A DNA stretch of 64,000 nt. Origin: Immersiella caudata. Lineage: Eukaryota; Ascomycota; Sordariomycetes; Sordariales; Lasiosphaeriaceae. Under the pieces are notes generated by a model. It ran no database searches, had not been told where the DNA came from, and saw only the letters and a list, made by a program, of their open reading frames with translations. Position numbers and translations under genes: made by a program. Where the stretch lies: NCBI GenBank assembly GCA_030512335.1, contig JAULSU010000007.1, positions 3,782,001-3,846,000 of the forward strand, read 5' to 3'. This document shows positions 45,738-57,502 of this stretch, piece after piece; within the stretch, counting starts at the first letter, position 1; each line of letters begins with the position of its first letter.

Positions 45738-46889
45738 ATGACGGCAATGGCACCAGAGGAGTCGCTCCATCAACATGGACTGCGCGAGTGGTTTGCCCCA
45801 GGGCAAGGAACGCCGACAGTGGACCGTAGCTTGCTCCCATCCGAGTCCCCTCCGGGCGCCGTCCCAGCCATTGCCGACAGCTTCGACAGCTTTTTTGGCG
45901 CCGACAACGACGAAGATGATGCACAATCTCCTACAATGCCTACGTCATTTGGTCTCGGAACTGGCTACGAGCTTACCTTGTCGGAGCGTCCCTTTTTAGC
46001 GACCTACGAGTTGGGTCAAGCAGGCGATCCGTCACCCTCGCCGTTGAGCAATCCTCTCGACGCCTGGCAGCTTCCAATGACAAGTGACATCGGAGTACTT
46101 CAACAAGGAAACCAATATTACGACAGCCTCTTTGGACACGAGCTTTTTGTCACAGATCCATCTACCCCTTCACCGGGCGCGCCAGGCGTCGCCGCCTTCG
46201 ACTGGCCTTATCAGCGAGCAGACAACCCGAACACAGAGTCTTTGCCTCCTACCGCGTTGTTCGAAGCTACACCCTACCTCACTACAATCCACCCCGTCCG
46301 CGAGCCGCCTCCGCGAGCGCCGATATTCATATCCATTCCGCACGAGACAAGCGCAAGCGCGCCTGGCGATCATCCCAGTGCGAAGAAGCGAGCAAGGGGG
46401 CGCCCACGGCTGTACGGTCCCGACACGGACAGCGAGGACGCCGGCACCACGAACCACAACAACGAATGGAACACATGGTCACTGATGACAGCGACTGCCC
46501 TCCGAAGTCGTCGGCTGGCGTCGGCGACCACGGGTTCAGAGGCAGCTGCCCGACGACCTAGCAACATGATGGCAGCCAAGCGGTACCGCGACCGGGTGCA
46601 GTCGGCAACCGACGACCTCAAAGCGCATTACGAGGCACTCAATGAGAGGCACGAGACATTGCAATCATATCTGGAAGAGCTCCGGTACGAAGCATACCAG
46701 CTTCGTTGCGGACTGCTGGAGCGTGCGACATGCGGATGCCCCTTGATGCAAGCATACAAAGCACATGTGGTAAGAACGTCAACAGTCAAGGCACCGGATC
46801 AAGGTACGTACTTATCGCCTCCATTTCTGGGTCGAGTTGACGAGGAAGACCAGCTAACAACAAGCATAGCCTTTGTTTCTCGGTTTTAA
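45738..46889 (+). CDS. bZIP transcription factor
   Basis: The frame encodes 383 aa, or 361 aa if a 66-nt intron (46804-46869; GTACGT, GCTAAC branch, ATAG) is removed. The N-terminus is acidic, Pro/Ser/Asp-rich (SFDSFFGADNDEDD), like an activation domain. A basic nuclear signal and AT-hook-like KKRARGRPRLYG lie at about 215-226. The bZIP is near 270-330: NMMAAKRYRDRV is the N-x7-R basic region, followed by a heptad run with L/Y/L positions (LKAHYEALNERHETLQSYLE). A conserved C-terminal patch CGCPLMQAYKAH follows, as in several fungal bZIPs. The intron is a multiple of three and has no stop, so both forms end with the same residues. Likely nuclear regulator; target unknown, though the ABCC gene is its neighbour. 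Confidence 0.85.
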   Translation: MTAMAPEESLHQHGLREWFAPGQGTPTVDRSLLPSESPPGAVPAIADSFDSFFGADNDEDDAQSPTMPTSFGLGTGYELTLSERPFLATYELGQAGDPSPSPLSNPLDAWQLPMTSDIGVLQQGNQYYDSLFGHELFVTDPSTPSPGAPGVAAFDWPYQRADNPNTESLPPTALFEATPYLTTIHPVREPPPRAPIFISIPHETSASAPGDHPSAKKRARGRPRLYGPDTDSEDAGTTNHNNEWNTWSLMTATALRSRRLASATTGSEAAARRPSNMMAAKRYRDRVQSATDDLKAHYEALNERHETLQSYLEELRYEAYQLRCGLLERATCGCPLMQAYKAHVVRTSTVKAPDQGTYLSPPFLGRVDEEDQLTTSIAFVSRF

Positions 46890-47545
46890 GCATCTATTCG
46901 AGAATGGTGCCTTCAGCGTAGCCTTGCATCCCCGGACCAGAAGGCGAGCGATGCCCTCGACAGCGCGAACCCCTTTTGACAGAGCGTCCGAAGCGAAAAA
47001 GAAGAGGAACCGTTTACATATAAAGGGTGTCGGACTTGGTACTGCCGATGATGCGGTTGAAGAGGCGGGCGATTTTATAAGGTATCGCCCCATTGAAGAG
47101 GCTGAGGAATGGTTCACTTTCCAGCATCTTTCAACGACCGATGTTTACGGGTTCCCGGCACCGATCCTGAGCGCTTCCCCGGATGTGGTGTGCGACCGCA
47201 GATTTTCCCCGTGGCGGAAGACACTACTGCGTGTGAGGGACGCTGTGGCATTGTCGATCAGGGCAATGCGGTATGGATCGGTGAAGCTCCTCGTCTTCAT
47301 ATTCCCAGTCGACGGTGTATCTCTATCTAGCCTGTTTTGCCATGCACATCATTTTTTTTCTCTGCCCCTCTCTCTCCCTTCCACTTTACCAATTCCGCGC
47401 AGCGAGCGTGAATGCTTAGAGACATCCCTACCCAGACTGTTCATTATGTCATACCTTTCTACCCGCTCCTCTGCGCGTGTAGCCCCTCCATGTCTTCGCA
47501 CACACACTCTCTCCTATTTCCAACGTCAAAAGGCCACTCCTCCCT
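46890..47545. other. convergent 3' region bZIP/Zn2Cys6
   Basis: An open frame covers part of it but has no recognisable domain and begins inside the bZIP end; I take it as the 3' UTR. No RNA gene seen. Confidence 0.4.
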
Positions 47546-49985
47546 TCACCACTCCATCTCGGCATGCGTAAACTCCTGCAGAATTGCCGCATCGCTAAAC
47601 TGCGACGCCATGTTCTCCACCGAAGCCGCATCCAGATCTCTCATAGCCAAGGCCGAATCCCCCACAAACGCGGCATGCAGCGTAGACGTGGGGGTATCAT
47701 CGTCATCGGCGCCGCCGCCCCCATCTCCTCCAAGCATGGCCAATATCCTTCGAGCCTCGGCGCTGGGCATGCGGCCTCTGCGCAGAGCCATGGATAGCAG
47801 AGCGCGAACCATGATGTTGGCTAGTAGGAAGCGCCGGCGCAGGGTGGCGTAGCCGTAGATGCAGATGAGGAAGTAGGTGTGCCGCTCGTTTTGGTTCTGG
47901 TTCTGCGTGTGCCCCCCCGGAGTGTGGTCCGAGCCGTGGTCTTGTTGCTGCTGCGTGGTGAGGGTGGCGGACTCAGAGGGGCTTTTGGGACCGGAGAGCA
48001 TGGCGTTGGCGAGGTAGAGGAGGCCCGTGTGCCAGAGGATGCTATGCGATGATGGGGCGTAGTGGGAGCGGTAGGTGACGATGAGGTATTTGAGCTGGTC
48101 GACTGAGGCGGAGAAGACGGCGGAGGGGGTGCTGTCGGGGGCGGAGAAGGTGCGGAGGAGGTGGTTGTTGGGGGGGTGGAATGATGGAGGAGGTGGGTTT
48201 GAGGAGGAGGTGATGGCGGTTGGGTTTTGGATAAAGGGGCGGAAGATGTCGAGGATTATGGAGTGGTACCAGATGCTATTGTTTGGGGGTTTTGGGTTGG
48301 TATTGATTAGAAAGATGGGAGAGGAGAGGTTTAGTTGTTGATGAATTCAAAGAAAAAAAGAAAATTAAGAAAGGAGGGGGGTGGATGGGCAACAACAACT
48401 CACTGGAAAATGATGGTGTGAGGGGAAGCATTGGCCTGTCCGTTAGTCATCCAGGGCGGCAGGGTCTCGGCCCAGGCGAGCAGTTCGCGGTACTTGAACT
48501 CTGCGAACTGCTGACAGGGTTGGACTTGGTCGACGACGCGGCCCGCCTGGTGGTAGCGCAGAGAAAGGTCGAGGATGATGGATGCGAATTGGCAGAGGAT
48601 GGGGAATATTGCCATGTAGTGAGAGCGGCCCGATGGTTTGTGTTGCGAGCTGGATTTCTCCCCTGGGATGGGCAATGCTGGGGGGAGGCGCGGACACTCC
48701 AGGCGTGGTTGTTGATATAAAAAGGAGGCGAGGCTGGTTGGTGTGTCAGGGGGGGGAGGGGGGGTTGAAGTGGGAGGCTTTTTGATAAACCAACAAAAAA
48801 CATATACTCACACGATCCATGTGAAGGTGCCCCAAGCACAACACGAAGCTACGCGTAGTGCTTCTGGGTCCGCGATATCCCCCTGACGCACCCTTATCTC
48901 GATTCCAAACAGACCTAGCCGTTGACCCATGTGCATGGCGTTGTTGAAGTATTCCAGCACAATGCCGTTCTTCCCGTTGGCAATATCGGCCATGCAGAGC
49001 ACAAAGGTTGCACCGAGAACTGTCCACGAGTCAGTGTCACGCTCTCGCAACCAGTTGTCCCGGCTCTCCCTAGCTAGCTCAGAAAGAAGGTGGCCCGGCC
49101 GCTCCTCGTCGCTCATGGAGCTCTGGCAGCTGAGGTACAGGATTGCCGTGACCATGAGGCATGAGCAGTACTTCTCGTTGTTCGAAATCAAATCAGCGAC
49201 GAAGAGATGCGGATCGAAGGTCCCGAGCAGGGGATGATCGGTTTCCAGGTACAAGGAGATGAGGTGCACGGCGAGGTCGTTGGGGATCGGAACGCTCGTC
49301 CAGTAGGTGATGTCCAGGCCGACAAAGCTAGAAGGCGGAAATGCTGTCCTGGGGACATGCAGAAGCGCTGGAACGCCTTCTTGGGGCGGGGGCTGGGCTA
49401 GATGGTCCGCCATGGCTGCAAGAGACGGGAACTGGCTCTCGAGGGGGTAAGAAGCTGGGTTCTTGACTGCGAGCTCGGCCTGCAGATCCAAGACGTGGAA
49501 CTTAGCTGGCTGCTCCCCGTGGACATTGACAGGATAGCACATGTGCCATAACTCGCCGTAGGTCCTCCACAGGTCGAGCAGCTGTATCGCTTCCGGGCCA
49601 GGGGCACGCCTAAGAAGTCCAAGGAGATTATCCGTGTTTCCATCCTCATGGCGCTTCTTGGTCAGGTTCTCGTAAACACAGTCGTTGGGCTGCAACGAAC
49701 ATGCCGAGCAGGCGGGCTCTGCGCCGTCACACTGTAATTTGCAAACCACAGCTTGAAGGTCAGCGACACGGGACTGATGCGTGCACGTTTTACCTATTTA
49801 CACAGCAAAGGGGTGAACTGCACCTTGGTTTTCCTTCGTCGACAAGGGTTGCAGGCCACCCGAGCCTTATTCTCTTGCCTCCGTGAGCCCTCGTCGGGGC
49901 TTAGCTGTACGGCCCCGCGGCCCCTGGCAGCATCCAGGTCGCGGGCTGGCGCCGACAAGAGTGGCCTGTAGGACTGCTTGTCCAT
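47546..49985 (-). CDS. Zn2Cys6 transcription factor with fungal-specific regulatory domain
   Basis: Four exons (49985-49824, 49731-48812, 48733-48404, 48275-47546) join in frame to 713 aa. The binuclear zinc cluster is split by intron 1: VACNPCRRRKTK then CDGAEPACSACSLQPNDC, giving C-x2-C-x6-C-x6-C-x2-C-x6-C. The middle-homology region follows (HLISLYLETDHPLLGTFDPH, CLMVTAILYLSCQSS, GQRLGLFGIE, CCAWGTFTWIV, HSIILDIFRPFI). The C-terminus has a Gly/Asp-rich run and ends EFTHAEMEW. It should bind CGG half-sites as a dimer. It is transcribed away from another Zn2Cys6 gene at 50541, with 555 bp between starts. Confidence 0.88.
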
Positions 49986-50540
49986 GGGTAACGATGTGGA
50001 GACGGCTAGGCGTGTTGTACACGTGAGAAGCCGTGCATTAATTGCGTGCGTACAGATGGGGCTAGCAAGAACAAAATAGGAAAAAATAAAATAAAAGACA
50101 AACAGTCTGGGACGGTGTCCATAGACAAGACCTAGCTGTTCGGCTTAGCTGCCCCACCTCGGCCTAGACTGCGGATGGCCGGCAACGAAGGCAGCGAAGG
50201 CAAAGAGGGCAACGAGGTAAAGCGGGGCAGAGCTGGTGCGCCTTGTGGGGATTGTGCCGAGACGCCAGGGGAGAAGCTATTATGACGCAGGAAAGACGTA
50301 CGACTTGCAGCAGCCAACTGACCATCGCATTGTGTACAAAATGCAGGTTTTGTCCCCACGGTGCTTGGAGCTTCTCGGCGTGTGCAAAAGAAGCAGCATG
50401 TCAGCCAGAGAGACCGTCCCTTCCCACTATTTAATTTTCAGATTTTGGCGGGGTTATGTGTGTGACTGGTGGAGAAATGCCGTCACCTGGTGCAAACCTC
50501 CCACTGTATAAACTCTTTGCTTCCTCAAGCCTCCCTAGGA
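49986..50540. promoter_or_regulatory. divergent promoter of two Zn2Cys6 genes
   Basis: The 555-bp gap between opposite start codons probably drives both regulators. A small run GAAGGCAGCGAAGGCAAAG near 50186-50210 is the only local repetition noted. Confidence 0.45.
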
Positions 50541-52840
50541 ATGAGCGGATCAAATCCCCCTCTCCGCCCTCTGCGGCCGCAGCCAGGCTCCGAATCACCT
50601 TCTGGCTCATCGAGTGCGCAGTTATCATCCGGGTCGGCGAGGAAAGCGCGTGCAGCAGCGGCTTGTCAATCTTGCCGTCGACGGCGAACCAAGGTGTGTT
50701 CCGCACTGTGTACCTCGCCCGTTTCCCCAGCTAAGATACGCAACTAACTTTAAATGCACTTCAGTGCTCGGCCGAACGTCCCAAGTGCTCGCAATGCAGC
50801 GCCTGGAAGCTCGAGTGCGTCTATGACACGACGACGGAATCCGAGACGCGATTCTCGGCAGGGAAGCGCAAACTGGGCGAGCTTCAGAGTCGCGTAGGCG
50901 CCTTTGAGGAGATCTTCCACGTGCTCCAGACACGACCGCTCCAGGAGGCCTCTGATATCTTCCGTCGAATACGCGACGGCGCCGATGCGGAGGCGGTTCT
51001 TCGCCAGCTGCAACACGGTGACCTGCTGCTGCAGCTCGCCCTCGTGCCCCAGTCACGAATGCAGTACGACTTGCCGTACCCGGTCGACTTGTCTCCTCTA
51101 TTCACGCACCCCGCCAATCGGTACGTGCGATCGCTTCTCTTTCGGTCGACTTTTGCCGAAGCACAGGCAGGCATGATTGGACAAGACAGCGACCAGCGCC
51201 ATCACATCCCTTACCACGCTGCCGAAGTTGTTGACCCGTGTATTGACGAGGCTGATGTGGCGCAATGGACATCGGTGCACAACGATAACAAATTCCTCCG
51301 CAAACTCGTGGGCCTGTACTTTCAATATGAATACATCTTCATTCCGGCTTTTCACAAGGACATCATGCTGGCTGACATGGTCGCGGGCCGCCATCGTTTC
51401 TGCTCCCCACTGTTGATCAACGCCATTTTGGCCAACGCCTGCGTAGGTTTTGCCTACCTTGTTTCCTCTCTTTCTTCTTCGTTGCAGTCATGGAGCACAA
51501 GTCCAAGGCAAAAACCTAACGTGAAGCCTCTAGCACGCACTAGCGACCATTCAACACCGTTCCGAGTTCTGGAACATACAAAACCCTGGGTACCTGTTCC
51601 TGATGGAAGCGCGCCGGCTGTGGGATCTCGAGCAAGACCGTGCCTGCCTCACAACCATTCAAGCCGGCTGCATTCTGGCCATCACTTTCAACGTCAACGG
51701 GCTCGATAGGATTGGCAGTCAGTACTTGTTACGATGCATCGCCCTGGCACAGGATATGGGCTTGTTTTCTCGGTCCGACCAAAGCATAGGCAGGAAGAGG
51801 CGGACAGTCCGAACGGTCACAGCCTGGGTTATCTACACAGTACAAGGGTTTTTTCAATACTACTTTCTCCGTCCACCAGTCCTGACGGCACCCCCAGAGG
51901 ACCCTTTGCCATCAAAGGACGAGGCAGCGGGCTACTTTGGTGAATGCTGGATCAAATATCCGCGCATGAGGAATCTGGTGCCGGCTCACTTTGGGCTGAC
52001 CACCTTGGCCAACCTCGAGTTGAGAACCGTCATGACCGAAATTGCGTCTGGTCTATTCGGCCAGGATGGCAACCGTGCGAGGCTGACTCCGGCCACCGCC
52101 GCCAGGTTCCATGCTGAACTTACGGGTTGGTATGAACGGCTGCCTGGACCGCTCACGGCGGAAAACATTGGCTTGCCGGTTCACCTATTATTACAGTGGG
52201 CGCTCTACTAGCTTTTTCCCCGTGACAGCATCCTACTAACGTCCCCTCCAGCATGCAATATCACAGCATTCTCATCGCCCTCGCCGAACCGCTCATCGGG
52301 ACCGTGGTACAAGAATACCAGGGCGGTCATGGTATTTCCCACCCGCGCGATGTGGCAGTCGACTCGACAGCGAATCTCGAAACGCTGCTGTATCTCTTCT
52401 ACCGACGGCACGGCTTCGAATGCTACTTTGTCTTCCTTCTCAACGTACTTTCGCAACTGGCCTTTGGCGCGCTGCACCGTATCAATCTCGCCAGCACACC
52501 CCCTCAGGACCGCAATCTCGCCAAGGCCATGCTCATCCTGTGCGCAAAGGGGTTGCGCGAGCAGGGTAGCAACTTCTTCCTCGCCGAAGCCGTCTTCCGA
52601 ATCATGCACCACACCATGACGCCCCAAATGGCGAATCTGCTGCGGGAGAATGGTCAGCCCGAGCTGCGAGGGGACGACCGCGAGAAGGTGCTGGCGGTGC
52701 AGGTGCGGGCCGACTGGCCCGTGGGGAGGTTCGATATCACCCAGGATCCGCAGGGCCAGCGGTTGGATGACTTGATCAAGACGTATGTGGGGATGCAGGA
52801 TCCGGGCGCGATGAATCAGAGCAGTAGTGGCTCGGAGTAG
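50541..52840 (+). CDS. Zn2Cys6 transcription factor with fungal-specific regulatory domain
   Basis: Four exons (50541-50693, 50765-51442, 51534-52195, 52252-52840) join in frame to 693 aa. The zinc cluster is CQSCRRRRTK then CSAERPKCSQCSAWKLEC, split by intron 1 exactly as in the divergent neighbour. A short coiled region follows (KRKLGELQSRVGAFEEIF). The regulatory domain has YFQYEYIFIPAFHKDIMLAD, CILAITFNVNGLDRIGSQYL, CIALAQDMGLF and, near the end, MQYHSILIALAEPLIG. Intron 3 has a weak donor (GTGGGC), but the phase and the family motif support it. Nuclear regulator; targets unknown. Confidence 0.87.
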
Positions 52841-53040
52841 ATGGGATATCTCCAACAATCTGTTTTATAACTATGGGAGTTCCTTGGGGGCTCTTTGGGA
52901 GCAGTTGGTCTGGGGATGATCCTGAGCAAAATCTCGGAGTTCGGTTCACGTCGCTATTCGCTGAGTGAGCTCCTCCGCACACATCTTCCCCTCCTCATTC
53001 ACGCTCCAACGTGGAGTCGATGAGGACCGAACATCTCCAC

Positions 53041-53831
53041 AATGATGGATATGGAGAAGCTGTGCGAGCGTTGCCGGCGACAGCTGTACTCCTTCGATTC
53101 ATATTAGAAACCCAACAACCGCGACCCGGAGCCCGAACCTCACGACGAGACCATCGAGGTCCTCCGACTCTCGGCAACCACTTGCGCTCTATGCGAGAAG
53201 CTACTTGCGTCGTTATCTCCAGATTTATCACGCTGGCGGCGACGGCGTCGGCAAATGGGGGGGAGGTCGTATCCAGCCGCTTGGAAGCCCCACTGGGTGC
53301 TTCAAAGTCAATGGACTGGGCTGGCGCACCAGGGAGAAAATCCAGGGTTGGGATTACGAAGCCCGCTCGATGCTGAGGGAGCCTCTAGACTAACACCCCT
53401 GGACTCTGCAGGAAGCTTTGTTGTCGCCACGCATTCTTCACTTCGCATCCGGTCAGATGCAATGGGCATGTTACTGCCTCAAAGAGTCAGAGGACGGCCT
53501 GAATGCTCTGAAGGTCGTCACGCTTCCCGAGTCCGACGGCGACAAAGTCATGACATCTGCCGATAGCGCCGGTATCTTTTCGCTGCAAGCCACCATTCGG
53601 GCGTGTGAAACGCTCATGTTTCGGTACCCCAGAGGACACGACAAGCACTGGAACAGCACCATGCAAGACTGCCCCCAGCGGCGTCTGACCTACCAAAGCG
53701 ACAAGGTGCCGGCACTGGCGGGCATCACACAGCTCTTCCAGGACGTCAAAAACGACCCCCCACTGCTTTTGAATCGCCGCAGAGCGACCCCAACGTCTTT
53801 CGGATCATCCCTTTCCACACACGCGGGATGA
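53041..53831 (+). pseudogene. HET-domain-like gene relic
   Basis: Fragments in more than one frame resemble fungal heterokaryon-incompatibility (HET) proteins. First a Cys-rich N-terminus (MEKLCERCRRQLYSFDSY, stop, then LSATTCALCEKLLASLSPDL). Then EALLSPRILHFASGQMQWAC and CPQRRLTYQSDKVPALAGIT, both standard motifs downstream of the HET core. The core between them is missing, and stops and frame changes are present. I read this as a decayed copy with an internal deletion. HET genes act in non-self recognition and cell death; this copy is unlikely to work. Confidence 0.6.
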
Positions 53832-54630
53832 AAGCAGCGGAAGACAGCCTTGGTCGCTCGCTGGGAGGGTGCTGGCGGGAACGAGAACCCGTTTGGCTAC
53901 TCGAGTTGGGGAAGATCGCGAGTAGTGGAGGTGGGTCGGGGAGAATCACGGTGAAAAGGTACAGGGCGGGAGTTTTGGTGCTGAAGCGGGTTGAAGTTGT
54001 TGGACGTGACGATGTCTTTGCGAGGATTGGGGCGGGGTTCGTCTTGTGGAATTCGCGGTTTGATGACGAGGCGGATAGAAGGGATATTGAATGCTTTGGG
54101 GAGGGGGGCGTGCAGGTAAGGAGCGTTGAGTTGGTTTGGCATTCTTTGACTGGTTCAGGTGCACGAGGCAGTTCTGGATGTGATTGGGGTGGCTGAGGAG
54201 GTGCAGCCAAGTACGACAAGTGAACAAGGAGATGTCGTGTGCTCGAGTTGTTCTCGGGTTCATAGGAACGGGGGCTTGCTATCTCTGGTTGTTTTGCGCT
54301 TTAGTTTGTTGTTGTTGTCGTCTTTTGGATCCATCGCTGGTGTCAGCTCCTTTGTCCTCGCCAGTTGTTTGTATTCGTCCTCAAGTTCTCGTGGTGCAAT
54401 TGTTCCGGCGATGGAACAAGTCAATTGTGCTGTCACAGGTGAGCAGCGGATGTGAGATCAAGATTTCGAGATAAATACTGGTTAAGAGCTCTCATCTGAT
54501 AGCGGTGTTAATCCCACCACAGCTCTTCACAGTAAACTCATCTCCAGCACCCACGACAACCAAAACATACCTACCCGGAAAGAGACAAGCCTCTGAGTCA
54601 AGCAATACCGAACACCTTCTACATTTCACG
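53832..54630. other. intergenic region, no gene assigned
   Basis: Short open frames (for example 53828-54196, plus strand) have no recognisable domain. They may be the remaining tail of the HET-like relic. Confidence 0.35.
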
Positions 54631-57502
54631 ATGAACTCTCGGTCACCGGCTGCCCTCACCCCTGAGGCCACCCTCGAATTCCAATTCCTGGTCCCCCTTG
54701 GGGATATCGACCATCACCCAACCGACGCTCGATGCTTTGCGCAAACCACCGAATACCAGCCCCAGTCGGAGGAAAACCAGTCCATTGAGCCGCACCCAAA
54801 CGTCTTCACTCAAATGGAAAGTGTTTTCGCCAGCATACCTAGCAAAGACGGGAAGAGAGCTCCCACAGCGCAAGGCGCTCACCTAACATGGGACTTCCTC
54901 CACCCGAGGGGCAAATGGTCGGTGTATTCCTGTCCTACAGCAGTCTCTAGACGGGGCGACCCAACACGCGGACCGCCCCACACCCGGACATGATCTGCAT
55001 AGGCACCCTCCCCTCAATACCATAGTTAAAACATTCAATTCCTAAGTAATTTCTATTATGTAAAATACCTACTACATCTCCTTAAGCTCACGAAGCCTAT
55101 TTAAGCCGTAGATAATCATCTCCTGGACTTACTTAACGACTGGCGTAAGGTCTGGCTGTGGCGCCCTCCTTTAACGCTTAAGGGTTGATGGCTGGCTTCC
55201 TCTGCTGCGATGATGTCCTCGATACGCCTAAATTTATCGTTTAATAGCTTACGTACTTGTTTTATAATATAAGGCTTTATAACGTGGAAATCCTCAATTA
55301 ATTGCTCGTTTTCCTTCTGTAAAGCAGCCCTCTCCACAGCCGCTGTGACAAGGGCCTTTCCCATCTTGTGAAACAACGCCCTGCGCGTATGGTGGCTAGG
55401 TATAAACACTCCCCTATCCTTATTAGCGATCTCACGAAGGTCTTAAGCCTTTTTTAGGTGTTAAAAAGGTCTGGAGAACTTGTAGTGGTAAAGGGAGGAG
55501 TGGGAGGTTGCTCACGAGGGGGGGGGGGCATCCCTAATAAGCGCCTTAGGGTTATCTAGTATAATAAACAGATTAAACGGCGATATAACGGTCTAGTAAA
55601 AGCCGCTTTTAATATTAGATGGGTTACAGCCTTCTCGTGATGCCGTCCTGTAAGTAATAAGGAACCATTGTTTATCGGCCGGAGCTAAGGGCCTGTAATG
55701 AGTTAAAGACTTTGTTTTTTGCCTGAAACAGTTTTTAAGAGGTGAGAAAACGCTTTGATCGAGAGGCTGGCTTTTCTGGGAGGTGTGGAGAGGAAGATAT
55801 AGTAGTTAAATACAGTTAGTTTTATATAACTATATAAACTTAAGAGTCTTATGGCTGTTATACTTATTTACGATAAGTAGGCGCTAATCGTTACGATTCT
55901 GGGACTGAGTTTCACCGAAAGGTAATATCAGCATTACTACAACCTATAAGAGTGTAGTGACATATCTAATCGTAAAGCTCAGGCTGTTTTTAAATCCAGT
56001 AAGGGAACCACTGGCCCTAAAGTAAAACCCTAGTAAATATAATCACCGGTAGGAGTCTCCGGCCCTTTACGGTGACTGCCTTAATAACCGTGACCTAGGT
56101 GGTTGAATCGGAATTTGTAATAACGGCGTAGCCGGTCAGGGAGTCGCTAATAACTTTACTAAAGCGTGTTTCGTTCTCTTATATACTGTGCTTATTTATA
56201 TTCCCGATATTATATAGTACGATCTTTTTATCGTCTAGAATTCGGCGCAGGCGACCAAAGAAATCCTTATAAACAACCCTCGTAGAACCTCTGACTCTCG
56301 CTCTCTCAAATGATACCGATTATTTTGTTTTAACTCGTTCGTGGCGGTGTAGGAATCGGTCTACCCATCGACAACCAATGTGGGTTGGGGTGCCGGCGTG
56401 GGTGAGGATTGTTTCCGCCATTCTGGTGAGCTCCGCTTTGCTCGGCGCGCGGCCAGCGGCTTCCTGATCAAGGGCCCAATCGACCAAAAAGCTCTCCTAA
56501 GCAGGAGAAAGCCGCATTTTATTGATTTTGCTGGCGTTTTTGCACACGACGCCGTGGAGCCGGTCAGAAAGGGTGGACTTCGGCGCCTCCTATTCATCCG
56601 CCGCTTCGCGCACTTTCTTCTATCCGCTGTGAACCTCCGACTGCCGACTGAATATTTTGCTCACGTGCTGAATCTATCTCGAATTTGGTGTTGTTTAGAG
56701 CAAAAATGATGGAGTTGTGGTGGTTGGAAATGGGGGGGTTGTTATCTCACGATGTCGATCACAATGTCCGGTTGTGGGGTGGTCCGTGTGTTGGGTCGCC
56801 CCTTCTAGGCTTTCTAATACTCCCAACCAGTTATTCGAACCCTATGATTGGGCCGGGATCAAGCTGGTAAGTCGGCCTTTGACCTTGGATGATCTGAATC
56901 CGAATGATTGGGATATTGACCGCGTCTGCGTCGCTCTGCGGAGGGAGATGCGACTGCGGATTAACGATACATGCAGTTTGCAGGCTCACGTCTCGTCGTC
57001 TTCTCCCGAAGGACTTGATGAGTGCACTATTAAGAAAGTCATTATGATTGTGTGGCTGATAGAACCTCTTCTCTTCGAGCTATGCGCACCACAGAGAAAA
57101 GAAGAGGCAGTTTGCGGCATGGTTACCCAATTTTCTGGTCTGCCCATAAGAAGGTACCCTACGTTATCTAAGATGTGGGCGAGGGTTTGTTTAGCTGTCG
57201 TTCAGAAATCCATAGCCAGTGATAAGGAATTCCAGAAGTTCTTGCGAGACATCATCCAGAAAATGCACGCAGAAGATGTTGCTTACGGCTGGATAGACTT
57301 GCTCATAGACTTTGGGTTGCCGTCATCGGACATTTACGGATACATCAAAAAGCAAATGGTGTTTCGATGGTCGAAAAAAGTTCCTCAAGATCTTGCCCAT
57401 CTGTCTGACTCGGAGGATGATGATCAGGATTCACCATTTCAGTTTCTGCCAAAGATGGAAGACGATTCTCATAGGATCGCGTGTGCCGTACCGCTCACCT
57501 AG
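54631..57502 (+). pseudogene. amidoligase-like gene interrupted by a pogo transposon
   Basis: The 5' part (54631-54949) encodes TLEFQFLVPLGDIDHHPTDA, QTTEYQPQSEENQSIEPHPN and HLTWDFLHPRGKWSVY. The 3' part (56808-57502) continues in the same frame with EPYDWAGIKLVSRPLTLDDL, NDTCSLQAHVSSS and VWLIEPLLFELCAP. If the 1,856-bp element and one TA copy are ignored, the remaining 1,014 nt form one frame of 337 aa without stops. The layout (N-terminal E-F-x-FL strand, W-F-H-P-x-G-x-WSV, W-GIxLVSR, CSLQxHV, EPLLFEL) is that of the fungal putative amidoligase family (ATP-grasp-like/COOH-NH2 ligase fold), but shorter than usual at the C-terminus, which ends in an acidic tail. Family call is inference. 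As it stands the gene should not make the full protein. Confidence 0.6.
54950..56805 (-). mobile_element. pogo/Tc1-type transposon, family B, AT-rich and decayed
   Basis: Flanked by TA at 54948-54949 and 56806-56807. Inverted ends of about 40 bp begin GA(C/A)GGGGCGACCCAACAC, with a few transitions. On the minus strand a transposase is recognisable in pieces. Near 56340-56540 is a CENP-B/Tc5-type helix-turn-helix (NKMRLSPA, stop, ESFLVDWALDQEAAGRAPSK, GCRWVDRFLHRH). At 55409-55116 is the usual coiled C-terminal segment (RRALFHKMGKALVTAAVERA). The middle is AT-rich with many stops, consistent with RIP. Inserted in the amidoligase-like gene. Confidence 0.82.

Noticed and set aside
46873..47571. 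232-codon plus-strand frame after the bZIP gene
   Set aside because: Begins inside the last bZIP exon, overlaps the convergent Zn2Cys6 end and has no domain; best explained as 3' UTR.
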